This document shows, piece after piece, positions 48,830 to 58,237 of a stretch of DNA of 64,000 nt (positions are counted from its first letter, which is position 1; each line of letters begins with the position of its first letter). Location of the stretch: contig NZ_PHFJ01000001.1 of the NCBI RefSeq assembly GCF_003144535.1, forward strand, positions 372,001-436,000, in the 5' to 3' direction. A program made the translations under genes and the position numbers. The notes below the pieces were generated by a model. That model saw nothing but the letters and a program-made list of their open reading frames with translations. It was not told the DNA's origin and did not search any database. Source of the stretch: Proteus penneri (GTDB taxonomy: Bacteria > Pseudomonadota > Gammaproteobacteria > Enterobacterales > Enterobacteriaceae).

Positions 48830-49837
48830 ATGAAAATATTGGTAACAGGTGCGGCGGGTTTTATTGGCTATCATATGAGTCAGCGTTTAATCGAAATGGG
48901 TTATCATGTTGTTGGAATAGATAACCTGAATGATTATTATGATGTACGCTTAAAAGAAGCTCGATTAGCTAAATTACAACAGCTAGAAAAATTCCATTTT
49001 GAAAAACTTGATATTGTTGATTCAGTAAAAGTGGCTCAATTATTTGCATCACACCAATTTGACCGAGTTATTCATTTAGCTGCTCAACCTGGGGTTCGTT
49101 ATTCAATTGAAAACCCAATGGCATATATTGATGCGAATATTGTTGGTCATATTAATATATTAGAAGGATGTCGCCATAATAAAGTCGGACATCTTATCTA
49201 CTCCTCATCAAGCTCTGTTTATGGTTTAAATCAGAAGCAGCCTTTCTCAACAGAAGATAGTGTTGATCATCCTGTTTCATTATATGCGGCAACAAAGAAA
49301 GCCAATGAATTAATGTCTCATAGCTATTCACATTTATATCAATTACCAACAACGGGATTACGTTTCTTCACGGTATATGGCCCTTGGGGACGTCCTGATA
49401 TGGCATTATTTAAATTCACCAAAGCAATGTTAGCAGGTGAACCTATTGATGTTTATAACGGTGGAAATATGACGCGTGATTTCACTTATGTTGATGATAT
49501 CGTGGGATCCGTTGTTCGATTGGTTAATGTTATACCAGAAGCAGATGAAAACTGGACAGTAGAGAAAGGTGAAACATCTTCAAGTTCTGCTCCTTATAAA
49601 ATCTATAATGTGGGTAATGGGCAACCAACTAAATTGATGGCATTTATTGAAGCGATAGAAAAATCATTAAATATTAAAGCTAAATTGAATTTAATGCCGA
49701 TGCAAGATGGTGATGTTCTTTCTACTTGTGCCGATTGCCAAGACTTGTCTGAAACAATAGGTTTCTCACCGAATACAGAAGTAGAATATGGCGTAAAACA
49801 GTTTGTTGATTGGTATTTAAGTTATTATAAAAATTAA
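48830..49837 (+). CDS. UDP-glucuronate 4-epimerase (extended SDR)
   Basis: Start set at ATG 48830 (MKILVTGAAGFIGYHMSQRL), 335 residues. It has the GxxGxxG NAD motif, the FDRVIHLAAQPGVRYSIENP stretch and YSSSSSVYGLNQKQPF. The catalytic YAATKKANE (YxxxK) and RFFTVYGPWGRPDMALFKFT follow, all typical of UDP-GlcA 4-epimerases. It would make UDP-galacturonate for LPS core or O-antigen. An insert with SSSSAP near residue 255 is unremarkable. It follows galU with 266 bases between. Confidence 0.9.
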   Translation: MKILVTGAAGFIGYHMSQRLIEMGYHVVGIDNLNDYYDVRLKEARLAKLQQLEKFHFEKLDIVDSVKVAQLFASHQFDRVIHLAAQPGVRYSIENPMAYIDANIVGHINILEGCRHNKVGHLIYSSSSSVYGLNQKQPFSTEDSVDHPVSLYAATKKANELMSHSYSHLYQLPTTGLRFFTVYGPWGRPDMALFKFTKAMLAGEPIDVYNGGNMTRDFTYVDDIVGSVVRLVNVIPEADENWTVEKGETSSSSAPYKIYNVGNGQPTKLMAFIEAIEKSLNIKAKLNLMPMQDGDVLSTCADCQDLSETIGFSPNTEVEYGVKQFVDWYLSYYKN

Positions 49838-49860
49838 TAATATTAGTTTCATTAAATCAA

Positions 49861-49888
49861 AAAAAAGGGAGCGATAAAGCTCCTTTTT
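49861..49888 (+). terminator. Terminator after the epimerase gene
   Basis: AAAAAAGGGAGC / GCTCCTTTTT stem with one bulged G and loop GATAAA, T-tail on the plus strand. Confidence 0.82.
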
Positions 49889-50002
49889 CATTATAAATAA
49901 CGTAGTTATTACATTTTTTATTTTGTTTACCCTCATCTAATACAAACAACATCAGCACATATTAAAATTAAACGCTTGTTTAATTAAATGGGATAAACAA
50001 CA

Positions 50003-50034
50003 AAATACCCTTTTAAGTAATTAAAAGGGTATTT
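50003..50034 (-). terminator. Terminator of hns
   Basis: 14-bp stem AAATACCCTTTTAA / TTAAAAGGGTATTT with loop GTAA; TTTTG follows on the minus strand. Confidence 0.82.
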
Positions 50035-50056
50035 CAAATAGAGTATTGACTGTAAA

Positions 50057-50461
50057 TTACAGCAGGAAATCTTCTAATGATTTGCCTTCTTCATCAATAG
50101 CACGTTTGATTACAGCTGGTGTACGACCTTGGCCTGTCCAAGTTTTAGTTTCACCATTATCATCAACGTAAGAATATTTAGCTGGGCGAGCTGCACGTTT
50201 AGCACGGCCAGTTTTATTAGTTGCACTTGCTTCAAGTAAGTCTGTTGGATCAATACCGGCTTCTTCTAACATTTCACGGTATTTTTGTAATTTCTGAACA
50301 CGTTCTTCTTCAGCTGCTTTTTCTAATGAGAATTCTTCACGACGCTCATTAACGACAACTTCGAGTTTCTCCAGCATTTCTTCTAAAGTTTCTAAAGAAG
50401 TTTCTCTTGCTTGTGCGCGGAGAGTACGGATGTTATTTAATATTTTTAAAGATTCGCTCAT
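50057..50461 (-). CDS. hns: Histone-like nucleoid-structuring protein H-NS
   Basis: A 134-residue protein with an N-terminal coiled-coil oligomerisation domain ([20 protein letters not shown] through about residue 80), a basic linker and the C-terminal DNA-binding domain. That domain has [20 protein letters not shown], including the QGR hook for the AT minor groove. It silences AT-rich acquired DNA. Conserved galU-hns-tdk neighbourhood. Confidence 0.97.
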   Translation of the reverse strand: MSESLKILNNIRTLRAQARETSLETLEEMLEKLEVVVNERREEFSLEKAAEEERVQKLQKYREMLEEAGIDPTDLLEASATNKTGRAKRAARPAKYSYVDDNGETKTWTGQGRTPAVIKRAIDEEGKSLEDFLL

Positions 50462-50969
50462 TTTCCTGGTCTCAAATAAATGTTGTTGGCTGATGTAATA
50501 CTAATAATAGATTGCTATTTAAATTTCTGCAATACCTAAATACAAACCTTACGTAAAATTTCTTTTTTTTAAACTAATATCTCAACGAAAAAAATAATAA
50601 AAGTTGAGGTATCTTTAGTCAATAAAGGAAATATTAGTAAGGAAATGCATCTTTTAAGTGATGATAGCGCTAATGCTAAAGAATAGAAAGCTTTGTTCAT
50701 TTTTTTATAATAACTGACTTTTTTCTAAAAATGGAATCGGACTAACTTTCATACTTTAATAAAGGTATATCAAGGTGTGTTTTAATATGTTAAGTACTTA
50801 TTAAAGCTATTTATTTTTTAAACAAAATTAGCATTAACAACAAACTTTATCTTTGGATGGTATATCTAGAATAGAAATAAAGGCTATAAATACTTGTTAT
50901 AGATAACTTGTAGATTGTTTATGTTAGACTGTCGTTCGTGAAAATAAACACTATTTAAGGAGAGAGCTG
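50462..50969. other. Divergent regulatory region of hns and tdk
   Basis: About 510 bases, AT-rich, between the divergent starts of hns and tdk. It carries no gene. Autoregulation of hns by curved AT DNA is expected from E. coli, but no specific element is claimed. Confidence 0.45.
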
Positions 50970-51566
50970 ATGGCTCAGCTTTACTTTTATTATTCAGCCA
51001 TGAATGCTGGAAAATCAACATCTTTATTGCAATCCTCTTATAACTATAATGAACGAGGAATGCGCACATTGATTTTCACAGCGGCTATTGATACACGCTT
51101 TGCAAAGGGAAAGGTTAGCTCAAGAATAGGATTAAGTGCTGATGCATTACTCTTTAGTGATGATATGAATATTCGTGATGTTATTGTTGCTGAACATAAC
51201 AAACAACCTATTCACTGTGTATTGATTGATGAATGCCAATTTTTAAGTAAGGCACATGTTGAACAACTTTGCGAAATAACGGATACCTATGATATTCCTG
51301 TTCTCACTTATGGATTAAGAACGGACTTTAGAGGTGAGTTATTTACTGGCAGTGCTTATTTATTAGCATGGGCTGATAAGCTTGTAGAACTTAAAACAGT
51401 ATGTTACTGCGGTAGAAAGGCAAATAAAGTACTACGCCTAGATGATAAAGGAAATGTTCTGAGTGATGGTGCTCAAGTTGAAATAGGTGGAAATGAAAAA
51501 TATGTTTCAGTCTGTCGTAAGCATTATACGCAGGCAACCTTAAAAGGGTGTATTGAACAAGAGTAA
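50970..51566 (+). CDS. tdk: Thymidine kinase
   Basis: A 198-residue type II thymidine kinase: P-loop [20 protein letters not shown], the catalytic Glu in [17 protein letters not shown], the lasso region [20 protein letters not shown], and zinc cysteines (CYCGRK and C-terminal CRKH). AAGGAGAGAG gives a strong ribosome site. Confidence 0.96.
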   Translation: MAQLYFYYSAMNAGKSTSLLQSSYNYNERGMRTLIFTAAIDTRFAKGKVSSRIGLSADALLFSDDMNIRDVIVAEHNKQPIHCVLIDECQFLSKAHVEQLCEITDTYDIPVLTYGLRTDFRGELFTGSAYLLAWADKLVELKTVCYCGRKANKVLRLDDKGNVLSDGAQVEIGGNEKYVSVCRKHYTQATLKGCIEQE

Positions 51567-51578
51567 CTTTTTCAATTT

Positions 51579-51612
51579 CCCTCTTTTACTAATTTGTTAG
51601 GGTAAAAGAGGG
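51579..51612. repeat. Hairpin directly after tdk
   Basis: 11-bp stem CCCTCTTTTAC / GTAAAAGAGGG with a 12-nt loop, without a T-tract. Probably protects the tdk mRNA end processed from the terminator 80 bases further on. Confidence 0.55.
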
Positions 51613-51684
51613 GGATGAAATAAGAATTCAAATAAAGCGTTATATTATGTAATACCAAAAAATGTTTATACATTTTTAATTTTT

Positions 51685-51706
51685 AGCCAATTTGTTGGCT
51701 TTTTTT
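51685..51706 (+). terminator. Terminator downstream of tdk
   Basis: Stem AGCCAA / TTGGCT with loop TTTG and six T residues. Confidence 0.75.
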
Positions 51707-52705
51707 ATATCAAAATGCGGTGAGTTTGATTTTCTTTTGTGAAGATATGTTATTTTTTGACAGGAAAATTTATTTATTTCATCGATTTCATTATCATTAA
51801 TCAAAAAAGACATAATCAAATATACGTAAGGTGTTTATTTTGTGATGTCGATATTGTTTTTTACAAATGATAAGAGAGAGGGACATTTGATTCATTTATA
51901 TTGTTCATAGTTTAATAAAGTTGAATAAAGATAGGCGGAAAACACTAAAAGATATTTCGTTTATCTATGGTTAGTATAATGAAACGTTTATATCAGGTTT
52001 TATAGATGCTGATTATAGACTGTTTAAGTTATCATTGAATAAATAAAACACTTCATTTTGTAGCTGTTAATACGGATAAACAGGCTCTTCTCATACTCCT
52101 AAAGGAGTAAGTTTCTAAGCGTAATGTACAAATAGCGACCTTTATTACGTTATTATTTCGGTAATAAGTTAATCAGCTTCATTCTGATAATACTTTATTG
52201 AGATTATATTTTTTATAAATCCAACGCGGTTAGAGATATAAAATATTTATATCTCCATATTTTAAACACAAATTAATAATCCAAATAATGAAGTCTATTT
52301 GTTTTATCGGATAAGAATTCAATTGTAAGAAAGCGTAAAGTAATCACGATGATTTCAAATAACATTTTGTTATCGTCATTATGTGAAGGATATAAGATAA
52401 GAGTGAGATGATTAAACTAACTAAATCAAAGAGGGGAGAGTTTGACGCGTTCTATAATCCCCTACAAAGCATTTTTTATCATGTGGTAATACGTTGGTAT
52501 GGCTTGATCGATGAGTTGCTCAGCGCCTTTTCTAGAGCCAATTATGAATGCATAAAGAAAGGTGTTATTTTTATAGTAAAAATCAAATTTACAAAATAAG
52601 TATAACTACTTATATTTTATGGCTAAATAGTGACCTATCACGCCTTATTCCTCAATATTAGAAAACAGTCGCAAATTATAGATAAGCAAATGAGAAGCCA
52701 TAAAA
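51707..52705. other. One-kilobase AT-rich region between convergent tdk and adhE
   Basis: Bounded by terminators on both sides, so neither neighbour needs it. It holds a small palindrome TACTCC-TAAA-GGAGTA (52094-52109) and one 63-codon open frame (52408-52599) with no known relatives that I recognise. No promoter or RNA gene can be claimed, but the space could hide a small RNA or a decayed gene. Confidence 0.4.
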
Positions 52706-52732
52706 AAACCCAGCCATGGTAGGACTGGGTTT
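52706..52732 (-). terminator. Terminator of adhE
   Basis: Stem AAACCCAG / CTGGGTTT with an 11-nt loop, followed by a seven-T run on the minus strand. Confidence 0.87.
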
Positions 52733-52789
52733 CTATTTAAGAATAAATAACCGAAATATTGAGGATCACACTAGTACAGTGTATTTCAA

Positions 52790-55456
52790 TTATTTTTTAC
52801 TGCTTTTTTTAGCTGGTTTTGTCTCTTCTTTTACTTCAACAACTGGATGTTCATTAAATTCACGACCATAGTAAGAATCTAATAACAGTTGTTTTAGTTC
52901 AGATATCAGTGGGTAACGTGGGTTAGCACCAGTACACTGATCGTCAAACGCATCTTCAGATAATTTATCAACCCTTGCTAAGAAATCACTTTCTTGGACA
53001 CCAGCTTCACGAATAGAAGATGGAATTCCTAATGAAGATTTCATTTCCTCTAACCAAGCTAATAACTTCTCAATTTTAGCAGCAGTACGGTCACCCGGTG
53101 CTGAAAGTTCTAAGTGGTCAGCGATTTCTGCATAGCGACGGCGTGCTTGAGGGCGGTCGTATTGGCTAAATGCAGTTTGTTTTGTTGGGTTGTCATTAGC
53201 GTTATAACGAATAACGTTTGAAATTAATAACGCATTAGCTAAACCATGAGGAATATGGAACTCAGAGCCTAATTTATGCGCCATTGAGTGACAAACACCC
53301 AAGAATGCGTTAGCAAAAGCAATACCCGCAATAGTTGCCGCATTATGAACACGTTCACGAGCAACTGGGTTTTTAGCCCCTTCATGATAACTTGCTGGCA
53401 GATATTCTTTCAGTAACTTCAATGCTTGCAGTGCTTGTCCGTCAGAATATTCGTTAGCTAATACAGAAACATAAGCTTCTAATGCGTGAGTTACTGCGTC
53501 TAAACCACCAAATGCACACAATGATTTAGGCATATTCATAACAAGGTTTGCATCAACAATAGCCATATCTGGTGTTAATGCATAGTCTGCTAATGGGTAT
53601 TTTTGACCGGTTTCATCATCAGTTACAACTGCAAATGGTGTTACTTCAGAGCCTGTACCTGATGTTGTTGTGATAGCAACCATTTGTGCTTTCACACCCA
53701 TTTTCGGGAACTTATAAATACGTTTACGGATATCCATAAAACGTAATGCTAATTCTTCGAAGTGAGTTTCTGGGTGCTCATACATAACCCACATGATTTT
53801 TGCCGCATCCATCGGGGAACCACCACCTAATGCGATGATCACGTCAGGTTTAAAGCTGTTCATTTGTTCTGCGCCTTTGCGCACAACACTTAATGTTGGG
53901 TCTGCTTCAACTTCAAAGAAGACTTCTGTTTCAACACCAAATTTTTTCAGTACACGAGTTACTTCATCAACATAACCATTGTTGAATAAGAAACCATCGG
54001 TCACGATAAAAGCACGTTTTTTACCATCTGTCGCAATCTCTTCCAGTGCGATAGGTAAACAACCACGGCGGAAGTAAATAGATTTAGGGAGTTTATGCCA
54101 CAACATATTTTCTGCTCTTTTCGCCACGGTTTTAGTGTTGATAAGGTGTTTTGGCCCTACGTTTTCTGAAATGGAGTTACCACCCCATGAACCACAACCT
54201 AAAGTTAGAGAAGGAGCAAGTTTAAAGTTGTATAAATCACCAATACCACCTTGAGATGCTGGAGTATTGATTAAGATACGAGATGTTTTCATTTTATCGC
54301 CGAAATAGGCAACATGTTCAGGACAATTATCTTGGTCTGTATATAAGCAAGATGTATGACCGATACCACCCATTTCAACTAATTTTTCTGCTTTATGTAC
54401 CGCATCTTCAAACGATTGAGCGTGGTACATTGCTAGTAGTGGAGATAATTTTTCGTGAGCAAATGGTTCTGCTTCTGTAGTTTCTTTTACTTCACCAATT
54501 AAAATTTTGGTATTTACAGGTACTTCAATGCCAGCCATTTCAGCAATTTTTGTTGCTGGTTGACCTACAATAGCTGCGTTTAAGTTACCGTCTTTTAAGA
54601 TGATATCTTGAACCGCTTTTAATTCTTTACCTGTTAGCATATAACCGCCGTGAGTTGAGAAACGCTCACGAACTTGTTTATAGATGCTATCAACAACGAT
54701 AACAGATTGTTCTGACGCACAAATTACGCCGTTATCGAAAGTTTTAGACATTAAGATTGATGCTACAGCACGTTTAATATCTGCTGAGTCATCAATAACG
54801 ACTGGCGTATTACCCGCACCAACACCGATAGCAGGTTTACCTGAACTATATGCTGCTTTAACCATGCCTGGACCACCTGTTGCTAAGATCAGGTTGATAT
54901 CTTCATGGTGCATTAATGCGTTAGAGAGGGCGACTGATGGTTCATCAATCCAACCAATAATGTCTTTTGGCGCACCCGCGGCGATAGCTGCATTTAAAAC
55001 GATTTCAGCAGCACGGTTTGTCGCTTCTTTTGCTCGAGGGTGTGGAGAGAAAATAATACCATTACGTGTTTTTAAGCTAATTAATGCTTTAAAAATCGCA
55101 GTAGAAGTTGGGTTAGTGGTCGGTACGATACCACAGATGATCCCAATAGGTTCAGCAATGGTTATTGTGCCGTAAGTGAGATCTTCAGATAAAATCCCGC
55201 AGGTTTTTTCGTCTTTATACGCATTGTAGATATACTCAGAAGCAAAGTGGTTTTTTATCACTTTATCTTCAACGATACCCATACCAGACTCTTTGACGGC
55301 CAATTTTGCAAGAGGAATACGAGCATCAGCGGCAGCTAATGCAGCAGCACGGAAAATAGCATCAACTTGTTCTTGAGAGAAATTAGCAAATTCACGTTGG
55401 GCTTTTTTTACACGAGCAACCAAATCATTGAGTTCAGTAACGTTAGTTACAGACAT
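52790..55456 (-). CDS. adhE: Bifunctional aldehyde-alcohol dehydrogenase AdhE
   Basis: The 888-residue protein combines an N-terminal acetaldehyde dehydrogenase (catalytic Cys in FDNGVICASEQSVIV, GVGAGNTPVVID) with a C-terminal iron alcohol dehydrogenase (IIALGGGSPMDAAKIMWVMY, ATTSGTGSEVTPFAVV, GGLDAVTHALEAYVS and the metal-binding His in LGVCHSMAHKLGSEFHIPHG). It converts acetyl-CoA to ethanol in fermentation and forms spirosomes. Its C-terminal tail is lysine-rich (KKSSKK). Confidence 0.97.
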   Translation of the reverse strand: MSVTNVTELNDLVARVKKAQREFANFSQEQVDAIFRAAALAAADARIPLAKLAVKESGMGIVEDKVIKNHFASEYIYNAYKDEKTCGILSEDLTYGTITIAEPIGIICGIVPTTNPTSTAIFKALISLKTRNGIIFSPHPRAKEATNRAAEIVLNAAIAAGAPKDIIGWIDEPSVALSNALMHHEDINLILATGGPGMVKAAYSSGKPAIGVGAGNTPVVIDDSADIKRAVASILMSKTFDNGVICASEQSVIVVDSIYKQVRERFSTHGGYMLTGKELKAVQDIILKDGNLNAAIVGQPATKIAEMAGIEVPVNTKILIGEVKETTEAEPFAHEKLSPLLAMYHAQSFEDAVHKAEKLVEMGGIGHTSCLYTDQDNCPEHVAYFGDKMKTSRILINTPASQGGIGDLYNFKLAPSLTLGCGSWGGNSISENVGPKHLINTKTVAKRAENMLWHKLPKSIYFRRGCLPIALEEIATDGKKRAFIVTDGFLFNNGYVDEVTRVLKKFGVETEVFFEVEADPTLSVVRKGAEQMNSFKPDVIIALGGGSPMDAAKIMWVMYEHPETHFEELALRFMDIRKRIYKFPKMGVKAQMVAITTTSGTGSEVTPFAVVTDDETGQKYPLADYALTPDMAIVDANLVMNMPKSLCAFGGLDAVTHALEAYVSVLANEYSDGQALQALKLLKEYLPASYHEGAKNPVARERVHNAATIAGIAFANAFLGVCHSMAHKLGSEFHIPHGLANALLISNVIRYNANDNPTKQTAFSQYDRPQARRRYAEIADHLELSAPGDRTAAKIEKLLAWLEEMKSSLGIPSSIREAGVQESDFLARVDKLSEDAFDDQCTGANPRYPLISELKQLLLDSYYGREFNEHPVVEVKEETKPAKKSSKK

Positions 55457-55684
55457 AAAGAGACTCCTGATAAAATGTTAAATTTTTTAAGCAAATTAGC
55501 CGTTTTCATCATAATTAATAAGAATAGCTTAGAAAGATGATAATGTGCTCAATTCGATAATAATTATTAGAGAGCATAATTTGCTTAAAAAACTTAAAAA
55601 AAACAATAATCAAGGAAAATATATTTTTGAAGTAGCCCTCTTTCTTTGAATGATAACAGCTTACCATCTTTCTAATTAATTAAC

Positions 55685-55698
55685 GTGATATATATCAC
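55685..55698. promoter_or_regulatory. Perfect palindrome GTGATATATATCAC, candidate CRP/FNR-type site
   Basis: A 14-bp perfect palindrome about 230 bases ahead of the adhE start and 270 ahead of ychE. It resembles both the CRP (TGTGA-N6-TCACA) and FNR (TTGAT-N4-ATCAA) half-sites. Either would make sense for adhE, but the sequence alone does not decide. Confidence 0.4.
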
Positions 55699-55970
55699 AA
55701 AATTGGCAAGCTGACACCTTTCAGCATGGCTTTTTATGAGAATGATTCTTATATGTAATAAATCTTCAACGATTTTTTTGTCGTAGACTTGATTTCGATA
55801 TAAAATTAAACCACTAGGTTTTAATCAGTTTACAATAGAATATTTTAGGTAAAAACTTGTTAACTAATAGAATTAACTGGTTTATTGATTTAAAGTAACG
55901 CGCATTTTTTGGAGTTAATCTATCTTTTTATAGATAATTCGCATGTTTATTAGCCAATAAGGGGCTTTTC

Positions 55971-56615
55971 ATGGGGTCATTACTGGATTTATCCGGTTAT
56001 ATTAAATTTTTTGTCGGTCTTTTTGCGATTGTAAATCCAATTGGTATTTTGCCAGTCTTTATCAGTATGACGAGTTATCAAACTGATGCAGGGCGCAACA
56101 AAACAAACTTAATTGCGAATGGCTCTGTTGCAATTATTTTAGTCTCTTCTCTGTTAATCGGTGATTCTATACTGAATGTTTTCGGTATTTCTATCGACTC
56201 GTTTCGTATAGCTGGTGGGATACTGATTGTTACCATTGCCATGACGATGATTAATGGGCGTTTAGGGGAAGATAAACAAAACAACCAAGAACGAAACGAA
56301 TCCGCAGTACGCAATAGTGTTGCGGTTGTACCTTTAGCATTACCATTAATGGCGGGACCCGGGGCAATCAGTTCCTGTATTGTGTGGAGCTCTCGCTGGG
56401 AAGGGTTTACTAATTTTATAGGACTAGCCGCAACCAGTATCTTTTTTGCCTTTTGCTGTTGGTTGCTGTTTCGCAGTGCAACACTATTAGTAAAATATTT
56501 AGGGCAAACTGGCATTAATGTGGTTACTCGTATAATGGGTTTATTATTAATGTCGTTAGGTATTGAATTTATTGTGACCGGATTGCGTTCTATTTTCCCC
56601 GGCTTATTAGTTTAA
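55971..56615 (+). CDS. ychE: YchE, MarC-family membrane protein
   Basis: A 214-residue protein with six membrane spans and the MarC/UPF0056 pattern: FFVGLFAIVNPIGILPVFIS, VVPLALPLMAGPGAISSCIV and MGLLLMSLGIEFIVTGLRS. It lies next to adhE, as in E. coli. The transport function of this family is not established; some members are annotated as amino acid (NAAT) transporters. Confidence 0.93.
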   Translation: MGSLLDLSGYIKFFVGLFAIVNPIGILPVFISMTSYQTDAGRNKTNLIANGSVAIILVSSLLIGDSILNVFGISIDSFRIAGGILIVTIAMTMINGRLGEDKQNNQERNESAVRNSVAVVPLALPLMAGPGAISSCIVWSSRWEGFTNFIGLAATSIFFAFCCWLLFRSATLLVKYLGQTGINVVTRIMGLLLMSLGIEFIVTGLRSIFPGLLV

Positions 56616-56638
56616 ACACAGCGCAGAACAATTAAAAA

Positions 56639-56666
56639 GAGCAGTATTAATAATGCAATACTGCTC
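56639..56666. terminator. Bidirectional terminator between ychE and the ABC transporter operon
   Basis: 10-bp stem GAGCAGTATT / AATACTGCTC with an 8-nt loop; T-rich tails on both strands. Confidence 0.82.
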
Positions 56667-56697
56667 GGTTCCTTTCTTTTATTTATTCTCTTTTATC

Positions 56698-57411
56698 TCA
56701 ATCGAGACGATGTATCCCTTTTGATAACGCCTCCCGATCATAATGTTGTGTTAGTTCACCATTTTCCATTAATGCGGCTCTATCTGACATATGTGCAATA
56801 ACATCAGCATCATGGCTGACTAATAAATATGTCATATTATGCTCTTTTTTCAGGGTGTTAAGCAGATTTAAGATCTCGGCTTGTACTGACATATCTAGCG
56901 CTGAGGTTGGCTCGTCTAAAAGCAATAATTGAGGTTGTAATAAAAGGGCTCTGGCAATGGCGACGCGTTGACGCTGTCCACCCGAAAGTTGATGAGGATA
57001 ACGACTTGTCACATCTGCAGGCAAACCAACTTGGGCCAATGCTTGCTTAATCGTATCTTTATCGAAAGGAATTTGATGGATTTTTAAAGGCTCGGAAAAC
57101 GCACGCTCAATACGGTGTTGAGGGTGTAAAGAGGCGTAGGGATCTTGAAATACCATTTGTATATTACGACGTAATGCGCCTTGAAAACGTTGTTGTGGTT
57201 TAATGGTTTGCCCTAAAAGTGACATGTTACCTTGCCAATGAGTCAATAATCCAGCAATCACTCGTAAAATAGTCGATTTTCCGCAACCAGAACGACCTAT
57301 TAAGCTAAAAGTTTCACCTTGTTGAACATGTAAGTTGATCCCTTTTACAACGTGCTTTGCTTGTTTGCCTTGCTCAAATTGAACATGTAAATCATGAATG
57401 TCAATTAACAT
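56698..57411 (-). CDS. Peptide/nickel-type ABC transporter ATP-binding protein (OppF/DppF-like)
   Basis: The 237-residue ATPase has Walker A GRSGCGKST, signature LSGGQRQRVAIARAL and Walker B LLLLDEPTSALD, followed by the H-loop LVSHDADVIAH. It lacks the long C-terminal oligopeptide/dipeptide extension often seen in OppF. Its start overlaps the end of the partner ATPase gene by 11 bases. Last gene of a five-gene import operon. Confidence 0.92.
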   Translation of the reverse strand: MLIDIHDLHVQFEQGKQAKHVVKGINLHVQQGETFSLIGRSGCGKSTILRVIAGLLTHWQGNMSLLGQTIKPQQRFQGALRRNIQMVFQDPYASLHPQHRIERAFSEPLKIHQIPFDKDTIKQALAQVGLPADVTSRYPHQLSGGQRQRVAIARALLLQPQLLLLDEPTSALDMSVQAEILNLLNTLKKEHNMTYLLVSHDADVIAHMSDRAALMENGELTQHYDREALSKGIHRLD

Positions 57412-58237
57412 GATGTAGCCCCTTGAAATTAAGCGTCCTATCTAATACCGGCAATTGCGTGCCATAAGTGCTTGCATTAGGTCTGCATGTCCAAAGTGTA
57501 CGAGTATAAGGGTGCGTAGCTGTCGGTAGCGCTTTCGCATTGAGTTCATCCACTTGTTCGCCTTGGTACATCACCATTACACGTTCGCAATATTCGGCAA
57601 CAAGAGGCAAATCATGGCTAATTAACAATAGGCCCATGTTGCGTTGTTCACATTGCATGGTGATCAGTTCAAGAATTTGATGACGCAACTGAGCATCAAG
57701 TGCTGATGTCGGCTCATCGGCAATTAAAATAGTAGGGTTATTGATTAGCGCAATAGCTATCATTGCTCGTTGCCCCATACCACCTGATAATTCACCGGGA
57801 TAGCGATAAATATTCTGTTCAGGTAAACCGACAGACAGTAGTGTATCGATGATAAGTTGACGTCTATCTTGGCGAGAAAGTTTTTGATGCTGTTTGACGG
57901 TTTCTTCTACTTGCTGATAAATGGTTTTTACCGGATTTAAGGCATAACGAGGATCTTGTAATACCATTGAAATCGTATTACCTCGGATGTTATTCCATTG
58001 GCGCGATGAGAAATCCAATAAATTATTTCCCTGCAAATTGAGTTTATCTGCACTGACTTTTCCTGGCTGACGAACTAATCCCATTAATGCACGAGCGGTC
58101 ATTGATTTGCCTGAGCCTGATTCGCCAACAACCGCTAAACGCTCTTGACCTAAAGAGAAAGAAACATTATTGACAACTCTTGCTTTTGGGAAATCGATGC
58201 AGAGGTTATTGACCTCAATTAATGGTGTTTTATTCAT
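57401..58237 (-). CDS. Peptide/nickel-type ABC transporter ATP-binding protein (OppD/DppD-like)
   Basis: Start set at ATG 58237 (MNKTPLIEVNNLCIDFPKAR), preceded on the minus strand by GGGAGA; the open frame extends to 58270. The 278-residue product has Walker A GESGSGKSM, signature LSGGMGQRAMIAIAL (the GMGQR form) and Walker B ILIADEPTSALDAQLRHQIL. It overlaps the permease gene by 8 bases, so translation is coupled. Confidence 0.92.
   Translation of the reverse strand: MNKTPLIEVNNLCIDFPKARVVNNVSFSLGQERLAVVGESGSGKSMTARALMGLVRQPGKVSADKLNLQGNNLLDFSSRQWNNIRGNTISMVLQDPRYALNPVKTIYQQVEETVKQHQKLSRQDRRQLIIDTLLSVGLPEQNIYRYPGELSGGMGQRAMIAIALINNPTILIADEPTSALDAQLRHQILELITMQCEQRNMGLLLISHDLPLVAEYCERVMVMYQGEQVDELNAKALPTATHPYTRTLWTCRPNASTYGTQLPVLDRTLNFKGLHHVN

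Noticed and set aside
52408-52599. 63-codon open frame between tdk and adhE
   Set aside because: GAG precedes the ATG but there is no recognisable content or conservation evidence; kept only as a possibility in the interval entry.
54684-55175. 163-codon plus-strand frame inside adhE
   Set aside because: It mirrors the conserved AdhE coding sequence on the other strand; no independent signal.
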